Assembly: GCF_030272615.1 (NCBI RefSeq)
Contig: NC_081415.1
Coordinates: 261,826,425 to 261,890,424, forward strand
DNA length: 64,000 nucleotides
Source: Cryptomeria japonica
Lineage: Eukaryota > Streptophyta > Pinopsida > Cupressales > Cupressaceae
Direction: 5' to 3'
Both the position numbers and the translations under genes were made by a program. This document shows, one piece after another, positions 36,361 to 46,417 of this stretch (position 1 is its first letter; every line of letters starts with the position of its first letter). Below the pieces are notes generated by a model, which had not been told where the DNA came from, did no database searches, and saw nothing but the letters and a program-made list of their open reading frames with translations.

Positions 36361-37744
36361 TCGCCCTGGACCCTCAGCAAGGGTCAGGAGCGATTTTTCT
36401 TCCCTAGCTCAAAATTGACATTTTTCAAAGCTCAAAATTTCTTCAAGGCATCTCAAATAGGTCCTCTTACTGAATCCCAATCTTAGTTCTATCCATCTTA
36501 GGAGAAAAAGTGTGATTTTGGTGTTTTTCGCCTTGGACCCTCAGCAAGGGTCAGGAGCGAATTTTAGGTTTTAGGCCAATTTTCAAATCCTTTCATCTTC
36601 AAATCACTTCCATGGCATAAAACATCACGTCCTTCTCCCATCCAAGTCATAAAAACCAAAATCCAATCTTGAAATGCAAGGAAAATAGGAGGCTTTGAAT
36701 TTTTCGCCCTGGACCCTCTCCAAGGGTCAGGAGCGAATTTTGCCTTTGGGCATCAAAATTTGCGTTTTTAACCATCCAACCCAACTTCAAGGCAATTCAA
36801 ATGTCATTTCACACTCATGTCTAAGCTTGGCCTTGCTCAAATTTTGGAGGAAAAGGTAGGTTTTAGGATTTTCGCCTTGGACCCTCAGCAAGGGTCAGGA
36901 GCGATTTTCCTTTTTCAAACTCAAAATCACCTCAATTTGACCAAACAAGGCAAAAAATGCCCTCTACTAAGATTTTCGCCCTGGACCCTCAACAAGGGTC
37001 AGGAGCGAAATTTTGGTTTTAGGCAAAATCCTTCATTTTTCAAAGTTAAAACTTCTTCAAGAGGCAAAAGGAAGTTGTTCTTGTTTCACTCATGCCTAAA
37101 ACTTGACTTTTTTCATTGCAAGATGAGAGCTATTGGGAATTTTGCTCTGGACCCTCTCCAAGGGTCAGGAGCGAAATTGCCTTCCTTGTCCAGAATTCAT
37201 CATTTTGCACGCTTCCAAACCTTTGGATGATGTTCAACCTTCACTCCAAGAGACCCTGCACATAAAAATATAGCCAAAATTAGTGAAAAAAAAGGCTCAA
37301 ATAAGATTTTCGCTCTGGACCCTCAGCAAGGGTGAGGAGCGAAATTCACAATCTAGGCTAAACTACTCAATCTTCAAGTTTCAAATCACTTCAGAGCACA
37401 AGGTAAGATCGTTTTCAAGGCCAGGAACAAGGTTTCAAGCTCAAACAAGGTGGCAAATGAAGTTTATAATGAATTTCGCTATGGACCCTCAGGAAGGGTC
37501 AGGAGCGAAATTCCTAATCTTGGCCAAAATTCATCATTTTCTCAAGGTTTTCAAACATTTCCAGCTTTCCCTTCAAAATGCCTTGCAAGTCAAAATTTGG
37601 TCAAATAAGGCAAGAAATGAGTTCTAGGTTGATTTTCGCCTTGGACCCTTTGGAAGGGTCAGGGGCGAGATTCACTTTGGACCTCCTGAGAGGGTCAGGA
37701 GCGAAATTCGCTTTGGACCCTCAGGAAGGGTGAGGAGCGAAATT
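36361..37744. repeat. array of 11 large hairpins in A1
   Basis: Each unit has arms TTTTCGCYC and GAGCGAAAA around an inner stem GACCC / GGGTC. The inner GACCC starts at 36369, 36536, 36712, 36880, 36984, 37150, 37318, 37484, 37644, 37680 and 37716, giving steps of 167, 176, 168, 104, 166, 168, 166, 160, 36 and 36. Loops differ between units (CAGC, CTCC, CAAC, TTGG, CAGG) while arms are kept, and unit 10 has GACCTC/GAGGGTC. DNA between hairpins is only loosely similar. No protein function is inferred from the recurrent peptide it could encode. Confidence 0.93.
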
Positions 37745-37777
37745 TGACTTTTTGAACTCTCCGTCAAGATAATTTTA

Positions 37778-37822
37778 TGGAATATAACATTTAAGTATAA
37801 GAATACTTTAAGTTATATTCCA
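37778..37822. repeat. AT-rich long hairpin closing the A1 array
   Basis: TGGAATATAAC and TTTAAGTAT face ATACTTTAA and GTTATATTCCA around a short centre, giving about 20-bp arms with one extra base. The same hairpin in A2 (60939-60992) has an insertion in its centre but intact outer arms. Confidence 0.9.
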
Positions 37823-38132
37823 TATATACTTTCAGGATGTTTGAGAGTGGTTTCAGACCTCCAGAAGTTATATTGCAAAATCTAGTTTTTGGAGGTTTTT
37901 CAGTTTCCAAACTTAGTCAAATTTCAGGATCAGGACATTCCAGACTTAGCCAAATTTCAGGATCAGGACATCACTCGAGCAAGACCTGCTATCCAGGTGA
38001 TCCCCTTGGCGACACTCGAAAGATAAAGGCTAACAGACAAAACCTTAAAAGACCACAAAAAACCCTAAACAAGCAAAAAGCAAGGGTCCCCATTTGCAAT
38101 GGGGCGATGTGTGAATACATCACAACACTTCC

Positions 38133-41100
38133 TTAGCTGCCATGGATGCAGCTATCTATTCAGCTTCTATGGAGCTTTGAGCTACGGATGATTGTTTTCT
38201 GCAGATCCAAGATACCATAGCTGATCCTAAGCTGAAACAGCATCCTGAAGTGCTCTTCCTATCTATCACGCTTCCAGCCAAGTCTGAATCAGAGTATCCA
38301 TGTAGGTTCAATGCAGTGTGTTCATAATACAGTCCATAGTCCAAGGTACCTTGTAGATATCTTAATATATGCTTTACTGCAACCAAATGTATTTCTTTGG
38401 GTTCAACCATGTGTTTGCTGAGTGAATTTACTGCATAACATATATCAGGTCTGGTATTGACTAGGTACATTAATGATCCAATAATCTGTCTATATAATGT
38501 TGGATCTGCAAATTTGGAATCTGCTATAGCTTCTTTTAGTTTATGTAGGTTTGTTTCCATAGGAGATGACATTGGCTTACAATTCATCATTCCAAATCTC
38601 TTCAGAATGTCAATGGTGTATTTACCTTGATTTAGATAAATACCATCTGGTTTTTGCCATACTTCTAATCCAAGGAAATAATGGAGTAGACCTAAATCCT
38701 TCATCTCAAACTCTGAAGCTAGTTCCTGTTTGCATTTTGCAATGAGATGATCTTCGCCTGTAATTAATAAGTCATCTAAATATAATATGAGCATCAACAT
38801 TTCACCTTTGATTATTTTGAAATACAGATTTGGATCAACAATGTTTTTAGAGAAACCTATCTCTAATAAGTAACTGTCAATTCTTTCGTACCATGCTCTG
38901 GGAGCTTGTTTTAATCCATACAGTGCTTTCTCTAACTTGCATACATGTGTTTTAGCATTATTTACCTCAAATCCCTCAGGTTGCTCTAGATATACTTCTT
39001 CTTCAATTGTTCCATTCAAAAATGCAGTTTTTACATCCATTTGATGAACTTTCCATCCTTTAGATGTTGCTATAGCCAGGATTGTTCTGACAGAAGTGTA
39101 TCATGCAACAGGTGCAAATGTTTCTTCATAGTCAATTCCTTCCTTCTGTGAGAAGCCTCGAGCAACAAATCTTGCCTTATGTTTTTCTATACTGCCATTA
39201 GCAGCATGCTTAATTTTAAAGAGTCATTTAGAAGATACAACTGATTTTCCTTTAGGTCTAGGCACAATTTTCCACACATCATTCTTTAACATAGATTGAT
39301 ATTCTTCTATCATCACATCCTTCCATACTTGTTGTTTAAGAGCCTCTCCGGCACTTGAAGGTTCAACATTTATGAGGTCTGTCATTAGAGTAACATAGCT
39401 AGAGAACTTTGAAGGTCTTTTGCTTTCTCTAAATGTTCCTCTAGGTGCTGCAAAGGATTCTGCTTCCTGTACTGTTTTAGTGGCCCATAGTGGTCTCTTC
39501 CTGGGATTCTCTATTGTAGTGTTCTCAAGTTCCAAGGTGATATCCTCAGGATGCTCCCTCTGAGTTTCAGAAAGAGAATCTTCTTCCAAATTAATGGAAT
39601 TAGTTGGGATTTTAGGAGTGATGGAACTCCTTGTTTTGTTAAGAGCTATATCTTCCTCAAATATGACATCTCTGCTTAATTCTATTTGTCTTTGACCAGG
39701 GATGAATATTCGGTAGGCTTTAGATGTTTCACTATATCCTACAAAAATCCCTTTCTGTCCAGTAGGTTCTAATTTAGTTCTTTTCTCCTTAGGTACATGA
39801 ATATAAACAGGACATCCAAATATTTTGAAATGGCTAATATCAGGTTTAATTCCAGTAAAGACTTCTTCAGGAGTTTTGTCACCAATATGAGAGTGAGGAC
39901 ATCTATTTTGAATGTATACAACGGTATTAGTGGCTTCTCCCCAAAGTGCAGTTTCTAGGTTTTGATCTAACAACATAGCCCTTGCCGCTTCTACTATTGT
40001 TCTATTTTTTCTTTCAGCAACCCCGTTTTGTTGAGGATTGTAGGGTACCATGAACTCCCTCTTAATCCCAGCATCTTTGCAAAACTCTTTAAATACTTCT
40101 GATGTGTATTCCCTACCATTGTCAATCCTAAGAGTTTTGATTTTCCTACCAAAGTGATTTTCTGTGATAGATTTGAACTCTTTAAATTTCCTAAGAATAT
40201 CTTCAGATTCTTTACTTTTAAGGAAATAAATCCAAGTTTTCCTAAAAAAATCGTATACAAAGATTACATAGTATAATGTGTTTCCTAGTGATGGTTCAGA
40301 CATAGGCCCACATAAGTCAGAATGAACTAGTTCTAGTACTCCTTTAGTTTTTCTAGAACTACAAGGAAAAGAGCTTTTAGTATTTTTCCCTAGTGCACAT
40401 CCTTTACAAACATCTAAATGAATTGGCTTTAGTTTAGGTAGTCCTGTGACTAATTTCTCCATAGAGGGTAGAGCACGAAAATGTCGGTGCCCTAGTCTTC
40501 TATGCCAAATTTCTACTTGATCTATGACTTCATGAAGTAAGGTTTGATTTGGCTCATTACACAATTCATATAGGTGCCCTTGTCTGTAACCAATCACTTG
40601 TGCTCTTTTGAAGGTGGCAGTTTTTGGCCATGCCATTACCTTTCCTTCTATGAATGAGACTCTATATCCATCGTCCTCAAGTGCAGAGATAGAGACTAAG
40701 TTCCTTTTGATGCCTGGTACAAATAGTACCCCGGTGAGTTGGATTGAGATTCCAGACTTCAGTCTGATTGTACATGTCCCAACACCTTTTACAGGATGTG
40801 CAGAGTCATCCCCTATTGTTACCTCTTCATTTGATCCCTTTTCCATTAAGTCTAGTAATTCTCTGAATCCGGTGACATGTCTTGACGATCCACTGTCTAT
40901 CACCCAAGTGTTAGAATTGTTTGAAGCTTGACTTGATAGTGCTGAATATAATACAAACTTCTCAGATTCAAGTTCTGTGTTCCTCTCTACTTTGGCGAAT
41001 GATGCCTACTGTTTTACTTTGTCAGGACAATTAAATGACATATGTCCGTACTGATCACATCTATGACATTGGATTTTTGACATGTCTTTCTTATGAAAGC

Positions 41101-41776
41101 TTTTCCCATGATGGGATTTTCTCTTCTTGAAGTTTCTCTTCTTGCCTTTCTTACGAGAGTCGGTATTCAGAATGTGGAGGTCCTCATCTTTAGTTTTGTG
41201 ATTTCCCCCTTTCATTTGCCTTGATTCTTCAAGGAGACAGTCATCCCTTAGTCGATCAAATTCTGTGAATTTATCCCTTGCATTTATGCCTTGTTTGAAT
41301 GATTCCCAAGATTCAGGTAATCCGTCTAGGGTAATCATTGATAGTTCTTGCTTCTCAACATGATAATCAAGTTTTTGTAGTTGATCTCTAAGTGAACCTA
41401 TCCTCATGAAGTATGAGTTTATTGTTTCACCTTTATTTATACTTATGTGGTTCAACTGTCTTTTTAGAGCTAGGGTTTTGCTCGGATTGTTTATTTCATA
41501 CGTCCTTTCAAGGGTTTTGAACATTTCATATGCGTTGTCATATTTTAATATAAGTGGTATTATGTGATCCCTTACTGCATCTATCATGATTTTTACAACT
41601 TTATCATTTCCCTCATTCCATACAGTTTTCTCAGGTTCGTTTTCAGGTTCGGGCTTGTCTTCTTTTATGAATTTGATTACTTTGTTCTCTTTTAACACTA
41701 TCATAATTCTGACTTTCCAAGCCACATAATTTGCTGCTCTTTCGAGTCTGTCCTCGAATCTGATTGTGTTCGCCAT
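38133..41776 (-). pseudogene. gag-pol: element G gag-pol, main part
   Basis: Start at the internal ATG at 41776 (MANTIRFEDRLERAANYVAW), matching the gag starts of the other copies. One reading frame runs through gag, CCHC knuckle CHRCDQYGHMSFNC near 41070, protease VIDSGSSRHVTGF, HHCC and integrase core (FVYDFFRKTWIYF; IDNGREYTSE; NPQQNGVAERKNR), reverse transcriptase (LYLDDLLITGED near 38780) and RNase H to the A1 junction. Only three stops interrupt it: TAG at 41008-41006 after gag, TGA at 39226-39224 (Trp site) and TGA at 39103-39101 (Arg site). The integrase stretch usually reading DDYSRK is YDFFRK here. A1 removed the continuity with 30520-30231. Confidence 0.93.
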
Positions 41777-41836
41777 TTTAGAATTCTTCAATTTTGTAAA
41801 CTTCACTTTCAGTCTATTCGGATCTTAAGTAGTTAG

Positions 41837-41848
41837 GCTCTGATACCA
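41837..41848 (-). other. element G primer-binding site
   Basis: GCTCTGATACCA on the plus strand, a perfect tRNA-iMet complement against the 5' LTR start at 41849. Confidence 0.93.
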
Positions 41849-42330
41849 TGTAAATGTAAATAGACTGTGATGACTTTCAGAACAATCAGAATTCTGAGAC
41901 AAAGAATTTATACTGTTAGTATTTGATTTAAAGAAATATACAACTGATTTTATTTATGTCTTATCAGTTTGCCTCTGCAGATACAAAGACCAAGCAATTA
42001 TATCTTCTATGTTCACCACATGTATCGTCTAACGTTTTTTTCTTATTCAACGAGGGTGGCGGATATATATTACTTGTCTTCATTGGATCGTGCCTCCACA
42101 GGGGGTCGCGATCCTATGTGGAACCACGTGGTTCCACATAGGGTCATGACCCCTGTGTGGAGCCACGATCCTTCTACACCTGTGGGATTACTTAACCAAA
42201 CATAACAATAACAAACTAATGTGTTAGTTTAATACTAACTTACATAAATCTCAATTAAATCGCAAGTATATCAAATCGAATTTCTAGGCGTTAATAACCA
42301 GATTAGTTACGACTGAGACTAATTTTAACA
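41849..42330 (-). repeat. element G 5' LTR (482 bp)
   Basis: Partner of 29313-29794. The perfect 30-bp palindrome is at 42113-42142 with longer imperfect arms over 42085-42171; a sense AATATATATCC is at 42070-42060. Followed by TCTTG. Confidence 0.95.
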
Positions 42331-42335
42331 TCTTG

Positions 42336-42713
42336 GGCAAATTGGTCATGAAAAGCATGGAAGGTTTAAAGTTTTAGAAATTTTAACTGATCAAAGTAAA
42401 ACAAAACAGTCATGTTCTTCCATTTTCACTCTAGTCCATTCTATCCAGCAAGAGGCATCAAATAATTTTCTAATAATCTGTGGCCAAAAGAACCACTTCA
42501 TTCAAGGTTGTATGTTACTTTCGATAAGCAGGATAGGCTATGAGTTGAGGTAGAGATATGAGTAATGTAATGCCCCCTTTTCCTGGCTCATTCCAACATC
42601 TTTAGAAACTCCAACTTCTTTGGAGAGTTCCTACTTTTTCAGAAAGGAATTCTGATAGTGGCAATAATCCCAGGAGATCAGGATGGGTCCAATAGTACTT
42701 TTGATGCAGTTTC
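42336..42713. other. inter-element gap with a gypsy LTR start
   Basis: The first few bases continue the gypsy integrase fragment split by element G. At 42566 the sequence TGTAATGCCCCC, with CCAACTTCTTTGGAGAG downstream, resembles the chromovirus LTR start at 9869, on the plus strand. It is cut by element E at 42719 and does not resume as LTR afterwards, so only a piece is present. Confidence 0.45.
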
Positions 42714-42718
42714 TTGAC

Positions 42719-43489
42719 TGTTAAGTTTTGATCAGATTATAATAGGTAGGTAATTTTAAATTTTATTTGAACTTTAATCTCCATTTGATGTCAATTCAAA
42801 ACATATACGATGGAGATCCAATCTGTAGAATGTATATCGAATTCACTGCAAGTGAATATCACAAACTAAATGTGTATATGTCAAAGACTGTTGTATATGT
42901 ATCCACCTTTTATTGCTTATGGTTCTCTATACGAACATTGTATTTATTGCTAGCTCCTGATTATATCTCTGCCTTATTGTATCATGTATATATCGTTGTC
43001 TGCTCATTATATCTCCGCCTGATCATATCCTATATATATTCCTCCCAAAGGAAATGCATTGTATGATATAGGATACCTGAGGTCGTGACTCTACACATCG
43101 GGACATGATACCTTTGGAGGAGAACCGATACATTAATGTAATCGGTATTTATAACTAAACCAATTTTAAACATAATTAGTTATGTGCAATAACACACATC
43201 ACCAATAATTAGACAATACAATGATAATAAAGATTGATAATGTAATATAGATATCGATAGTCGATTATACATTTCGACAACAATCATTTGCTAATCTTTT
43301 TCATATTGATTATATATATAGACATTAACTAATATCGATTTTAATATTGTTTAATATATTAGGCATTTAATATCGATTTTCATTAATAGCTGGTATACAT
43401 AATTGACTAAGGGCGATAGGCCAATTAGACAATTACATTGTCTCTGTTGGTCCTAATAGATTCTGACCGTAGCTATTCTATCATCAACA
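42719..43489 (-). repeat. element E 3' LTR
   Basis: 771 bp, TG...CA, next to the polypurine complement CTCCCTCTTAGCTAGGG. A sense TATATATAGG is near 43045-43030. Confidence 0.94.
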
Positions 43490-43589
43490 CTCCCTCTTAG
43501 CTAGGGAGGAATCCTTCTTAACCTTTATAAGTTGCATCACCTCTTGTGATGATATATCACAATAGCTACATCTATTTGTGGAAGAGAAA

Positions 43590-44215
43590 GACATCACCTC
43601 ACAATGATATCAAGCATTATGGTATATCCACAGATGTCACTTCTCATGATATCCACCATAGATATCTCCTTATGTAATATCCACCATTATGGCTTGTCCA
43701 CAGATATCACTTCACATGATATCCACCATTATGGCATATCCATAGATATTACCTCTCAAGATATCAACCATTATGGTATATCCATAGATATCACCTCACG
43801 TGACATCCACCATTATGGTTTATCCACAAATATCACCTCATGTGAAATCAACCATTATGGCATATCCATAGATATCACCTCATGTGACATCCACCATTAT
43901 GGCATATCCATAGATATCATCTCATGTGACATCCACCATTATGGTTTATTCATAGATATCACCTCACATGACATCAACCATTATGGTATGTCTAAAGATA
44001 TTACTACATGGCATGCCCACGGATTTCACGTCACATGAAATCCAACATGAATATCTCTTTTTGTAATATCCACCATTATGGCTTATCCATGGATATCATG
44101 CCTCATGATATCCACCATTATGGCATATCCATAGATATTACTACTAGAGATATAATCCATTATGACATATCCATAGATATCACATCCCATGATATCCATC
44201 ATAATGGTATGATCA
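43590..44215 (-). repeat. 42-bp minisatellite in element E
   Basis: About 14 units of a 42-bp sequence built from ATCCACCATTATGG, CATATCCATAGATATC and CACATGAT. Each unit contains the palindrome CCATTATGG and facing TGATATC / GATATCA, so each can fold. Because 42 is a multiple of three, a long open frame with a 14-residue repeat appears on the plus strand; it is opposite to the element's sense and is not supported as a gene. Confidence 0.92.
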
Positions 44216-44220
44216 ATCAA

Positions 44221-44299
44221 TATCGTAAGATCGTCACCTTACGATAAAGATTAGATGTACAAGAGTTCACTATTGAGAGATCGTCACCTCACAATAATG
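44221..44299 (-). other. element E paired hairpins after pol
   Basis: Pol-proximal hairpin 44268-44299: CACTATTGAGAG, loop ATCGTCAC, CTCACAATAATG (plus-strand text; two non-pairing or wobble positions). Distal hairpin 44221-44246: perfect 9-bp arms TATCGTAAG / CTTACGATA around loop ATCGTCAC. Both sense loops are GTGACGAT. The flanking text GTGAACATTATTG is shared with element F. Confidence 0.75.
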
Positions 44300-44472
44300 T
44301 TCACAGGGGCTCATCAAGCACTGAACCAAAATTGTCATGAAGTCACACACATGACATCCACCATGAACCATATTAGAGGGTGTGGATAAGGGATTTCTCC
44401 TTAAGTCTCTCTCAAAGAGAAATGCAATCACAAGAGTTTACACTTTAAAACATAATTGAAAAGAAGAATACA

Positions 44473-44760
44473 TTAGTGAATAGCATACCTTTCCACCATG
44501 TCTCTAACATAGTGATACTTGATCTCCACATGCTTTGACCTTTCATGAAATTCAAGGTTGGAGTCTGCATCACTCTTGATGTATTCCAAGCTCACCAAGT
44601 ATTCATCTATCCAGGAATATCATGACCTAGAAGTCAAAATAGAGGCCTTCCAGCCTACATAAATGGGACTCCGTCTCATGAATCATAGTCCTTTGACTAA
44701 TCAGTAGATAAACCATATTGACATGGTCCACTCCCTTTGAACCAATATAACCAAGATCCT
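44473..44760 (-). pseudogene. pol: element E reverse transcriptase/RNase H deletion fusion
   Basis: Sense frames read HETESHLCRL near 44700-44660, then IDEYLVSLEYIKSDADSNL joined directly to EFHERSKHVEIKYHYVRDMV and a stop at 44473. In the intact relatives, the first piece (reverse transcriptase, ...IDSYLLE..F...DPNL) and the second (RNase H end, VFHDRSKH) are separated by roughly 275 residues including the YxDD site. The deletion joins them in frame. The result cannot polymerise DNA. Confidence 0.75.
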
Positions 44761-45478
44761 CTGATATCAATAGAAGCACATCCTCTTAGCTGCTCCCTCT
44801 GCCACAGAAGCATCCCCTGCTCACATGGTCCCAAGCATGGAAGATATCTTTCTTTAGGAGACTCTCATCATCTGGTATGATCCTCATACGGTTGGAAGTG
44901 CTGGATCCAAAACCACCATCGATCTACTGTCATAAGATCAAGCCCTAGGCAAGAATATGATCATCTTGAAATTTAGAACAAATTCCCCTTTCAGTATGCT
45001 CCCTCTCACTGAGAGAGCCCTCTTTGTCTCAATCTTGGCTTTGTAACCCTAGATGCTATCATTACCAGCACAAGTGCCTCTATGGCTTTCACAAGTGAAC
45101 TATTGCACCTCTACAGGTATATATTTGTTTAATAAAAAATGGAAATGCAAAATCTCAGAATCTCCACTAAACTCCTCTGCATATTCCTCCTGAATTTTAA
45201 TCTATTCATCACAACTAGAACTTCAAAACTCTATAGCCTGAAAAGCAAAAGACTCTAATTCTAAAGATGTCCTAAATGTAAGGGACAAATTTCTCATAGT
45301 AAATTGAAGAAATGTAAAACACAAGATATCCAAATGTAGCTGTTGTAAGCGAACATCTACTAACAAAGTTGTTTCATAAATAACACGCATAATGAAATTG
45401 CATGAATTAACAAAAAAAAAACTACATATTAAATTCATGAACATTATTCAAACAAAAAGAAAACTTATCTCTTTCAAA
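44761..45478 (-). other. element E scrambled internal sequence
   Basis: Between gag and the reverse transcriptase remnant. It does not align by eye with protease or integrase of the other copies, apart from small pieces. An open frame (45223-45444) has no recognisable motif. Confidence 0.4.
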
Positions 45479-46315
45479 TCAAAATATGAATCCATCTGAA
45501 TCCTTTTGTGGAATAGTCTCACCAACATCCGCAATGGAGGCTTGGGGCGTAGTCCTGGTTGGACATTTCATTGCGTAGTGACTATATTTGTCACATCTAA
45601 AGCATTGAATTTTTGAAATGTCCTTCCTTCTTTTGTGCGTAGGAGCACCATTTGATTCCTCATCTTTCTTTCTTTTGGAGTGTCCTTTCTTACCCTTCTT
45701 CTTTGAGGAGTGTGTAGCAAGAACATGCATATCTTCATTTGTGGAGCTTTGCCCAATACCTCTTGTAGCCAATATTGACTCTTTTTGAATGCAATCTGTC
45801 TTCAATCGATCAAACTTAGGAAGCTTATATCGTGCACTTATCCCTTGAATGAATAATTCCCAAGAAGAAGGGAGACCATTGAGGGCCAACATGGTTAACT
45901 CTTTACTTTCAATTGTGTGACCAATGGTGGAGAGTTGGTCTCTTAGTTCTGTTAGGTGATAGATTCGTCCTTGATCATTTTTACGTGATGGAGTTGTTGC
46001 TTTAATGCAAGAGCTCTACTAGTATTATTTATCTCATACATACTTTCTAATGATTTGAACATGTCATAGGCCATTTCCAATTTTGAGATAGTTGGTACAA
46101 TATGATCTTTCACAAAGTCAACCAACATTTTCATTGCTTTGTTGTTTTTTTCTCTTCCATTGAAGCTTCTCATCCTCTTCTTTTGGTTCAGGTACAACAT
46201 CTTTCACGAATTCGTCTAATTCATTTTCCCCCAAGGTAAGCATAACTCTAAACTTCCAAGATACAAAGTTTAATTCTCCTTCAAGTCGATCCTCAAATCT
46301 AACACCATTCACCAT
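45479..46315 (-). pseudogene. gag: element E gag
   Basis: Begins MVNGVRFEDRLEGELNFVSW at 46315; capsid region with SLESMYEINNTSRALALKQQ; zinc knuckle CFRCDKYSHYAMKC near 45600; ends after DSDGFIF at 45479. Frame changes near 46150-46200 and 45890-45950 break it. It would form the particle shell and bind RNA. Of all protein-coding parts of E it is the best kept, as in other deleted elements that borrow enzymes from relatives. Confidence 0.88.
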
Positions 46316-46405
46316 TTTGATCTATAGAAGGGAGTAGAAGAATTCGAGGATATATAGAGAATAGTCTCGCCTATATAAATATGATCTGATCTTTTTCTTA
46401 TGCTG

Positions 46406-46417
46406 GCTCTGATACCA
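46406..46417 (-). other. element E primer-binding site
   Basis: GCTCTGATACCA on the plus strand, perfect tRNA-iMet complement, against the LTR at 46418. Confidence 0.92.

Larger units (their letters stand above)
30526..38127. mobile_element. solo LTR A1 (about 4.0 kb without B1)
   Basis: Begins TGTTGACGTGTATTTTG and ends AATACATCACAACA, with the 5-bp CTTCC duplication outside. A second copy (A2) is at 57404-61502 with its own ATACC duplication. TG...CA ends, 5-bp duplications, no primer site, polypurine tract or coding domain, and no internal direct terminal repeats mark it as a lone LTR. Around 4 kb is very long for an LTR. It carries an 11-copy hairpin array (36361-37742) and is split by B1, inserted between 30894 and 34484. 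Transcriptional orientation is not proved. Confidence 0.9.
29313..42330 (-). mobile_element. copia element G, interrupted by solo LTRs A1 and B1
   Basis: Two 482-bp LTRs (29313-29794 and 41849-42330) begin TGTAAATGTAAATAG and end ACTAATTTTAACA on the plus strand and are flanked by an exact TCTTG duplication (29308-29312, 42331-42335). They differ at about 13 positions by eye (2.7%). The minus strand holds one gag-pol frame, broken by three nonsense codons and by the insertion of a 4-kb solo LTR (A1) in the RNase H region, which in turn holds solo LTR B1. Excluding these (7602 bp plus one 5-bp duplication), the element is about 5.4 kb, a normal copia size. Confidence 0.96.

Noticed and set aside
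36817-37627. Open frames encoding a repeated FALDP..GSGAK peptide across the A1 hairpin array (and similar ones in A2)
   Set aside because: They follow from translating the conserved hairpin DNA; frames shift between units (167 and 176 are not multiples of three), stops are frequent and there is no start context.
30526-38127. Element A as a DNA transposon with imperfect inverted ends (TGTTG...CAACA)
   Set aside because: TG...CA ends, 5-bp duplications and several-kb length with no transposase fit an LTR better; the inverted similarity is short and interrupted.
41006-41008. Programmed stop-codon readthrough between gag and pol in element G
   Set aside because: Two further stops of the same C-to-T kind occur later in the frame, and the relatives have a sense codon here; ordinary decay explains it.
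43604-44247. Protein with a 14-residue repeat (HHYGISIDITS...)
   Set aside because: It is a 42-bp minisatellite open by virtue of its period, antisense to the element carrying it, and without a promoter or start context.
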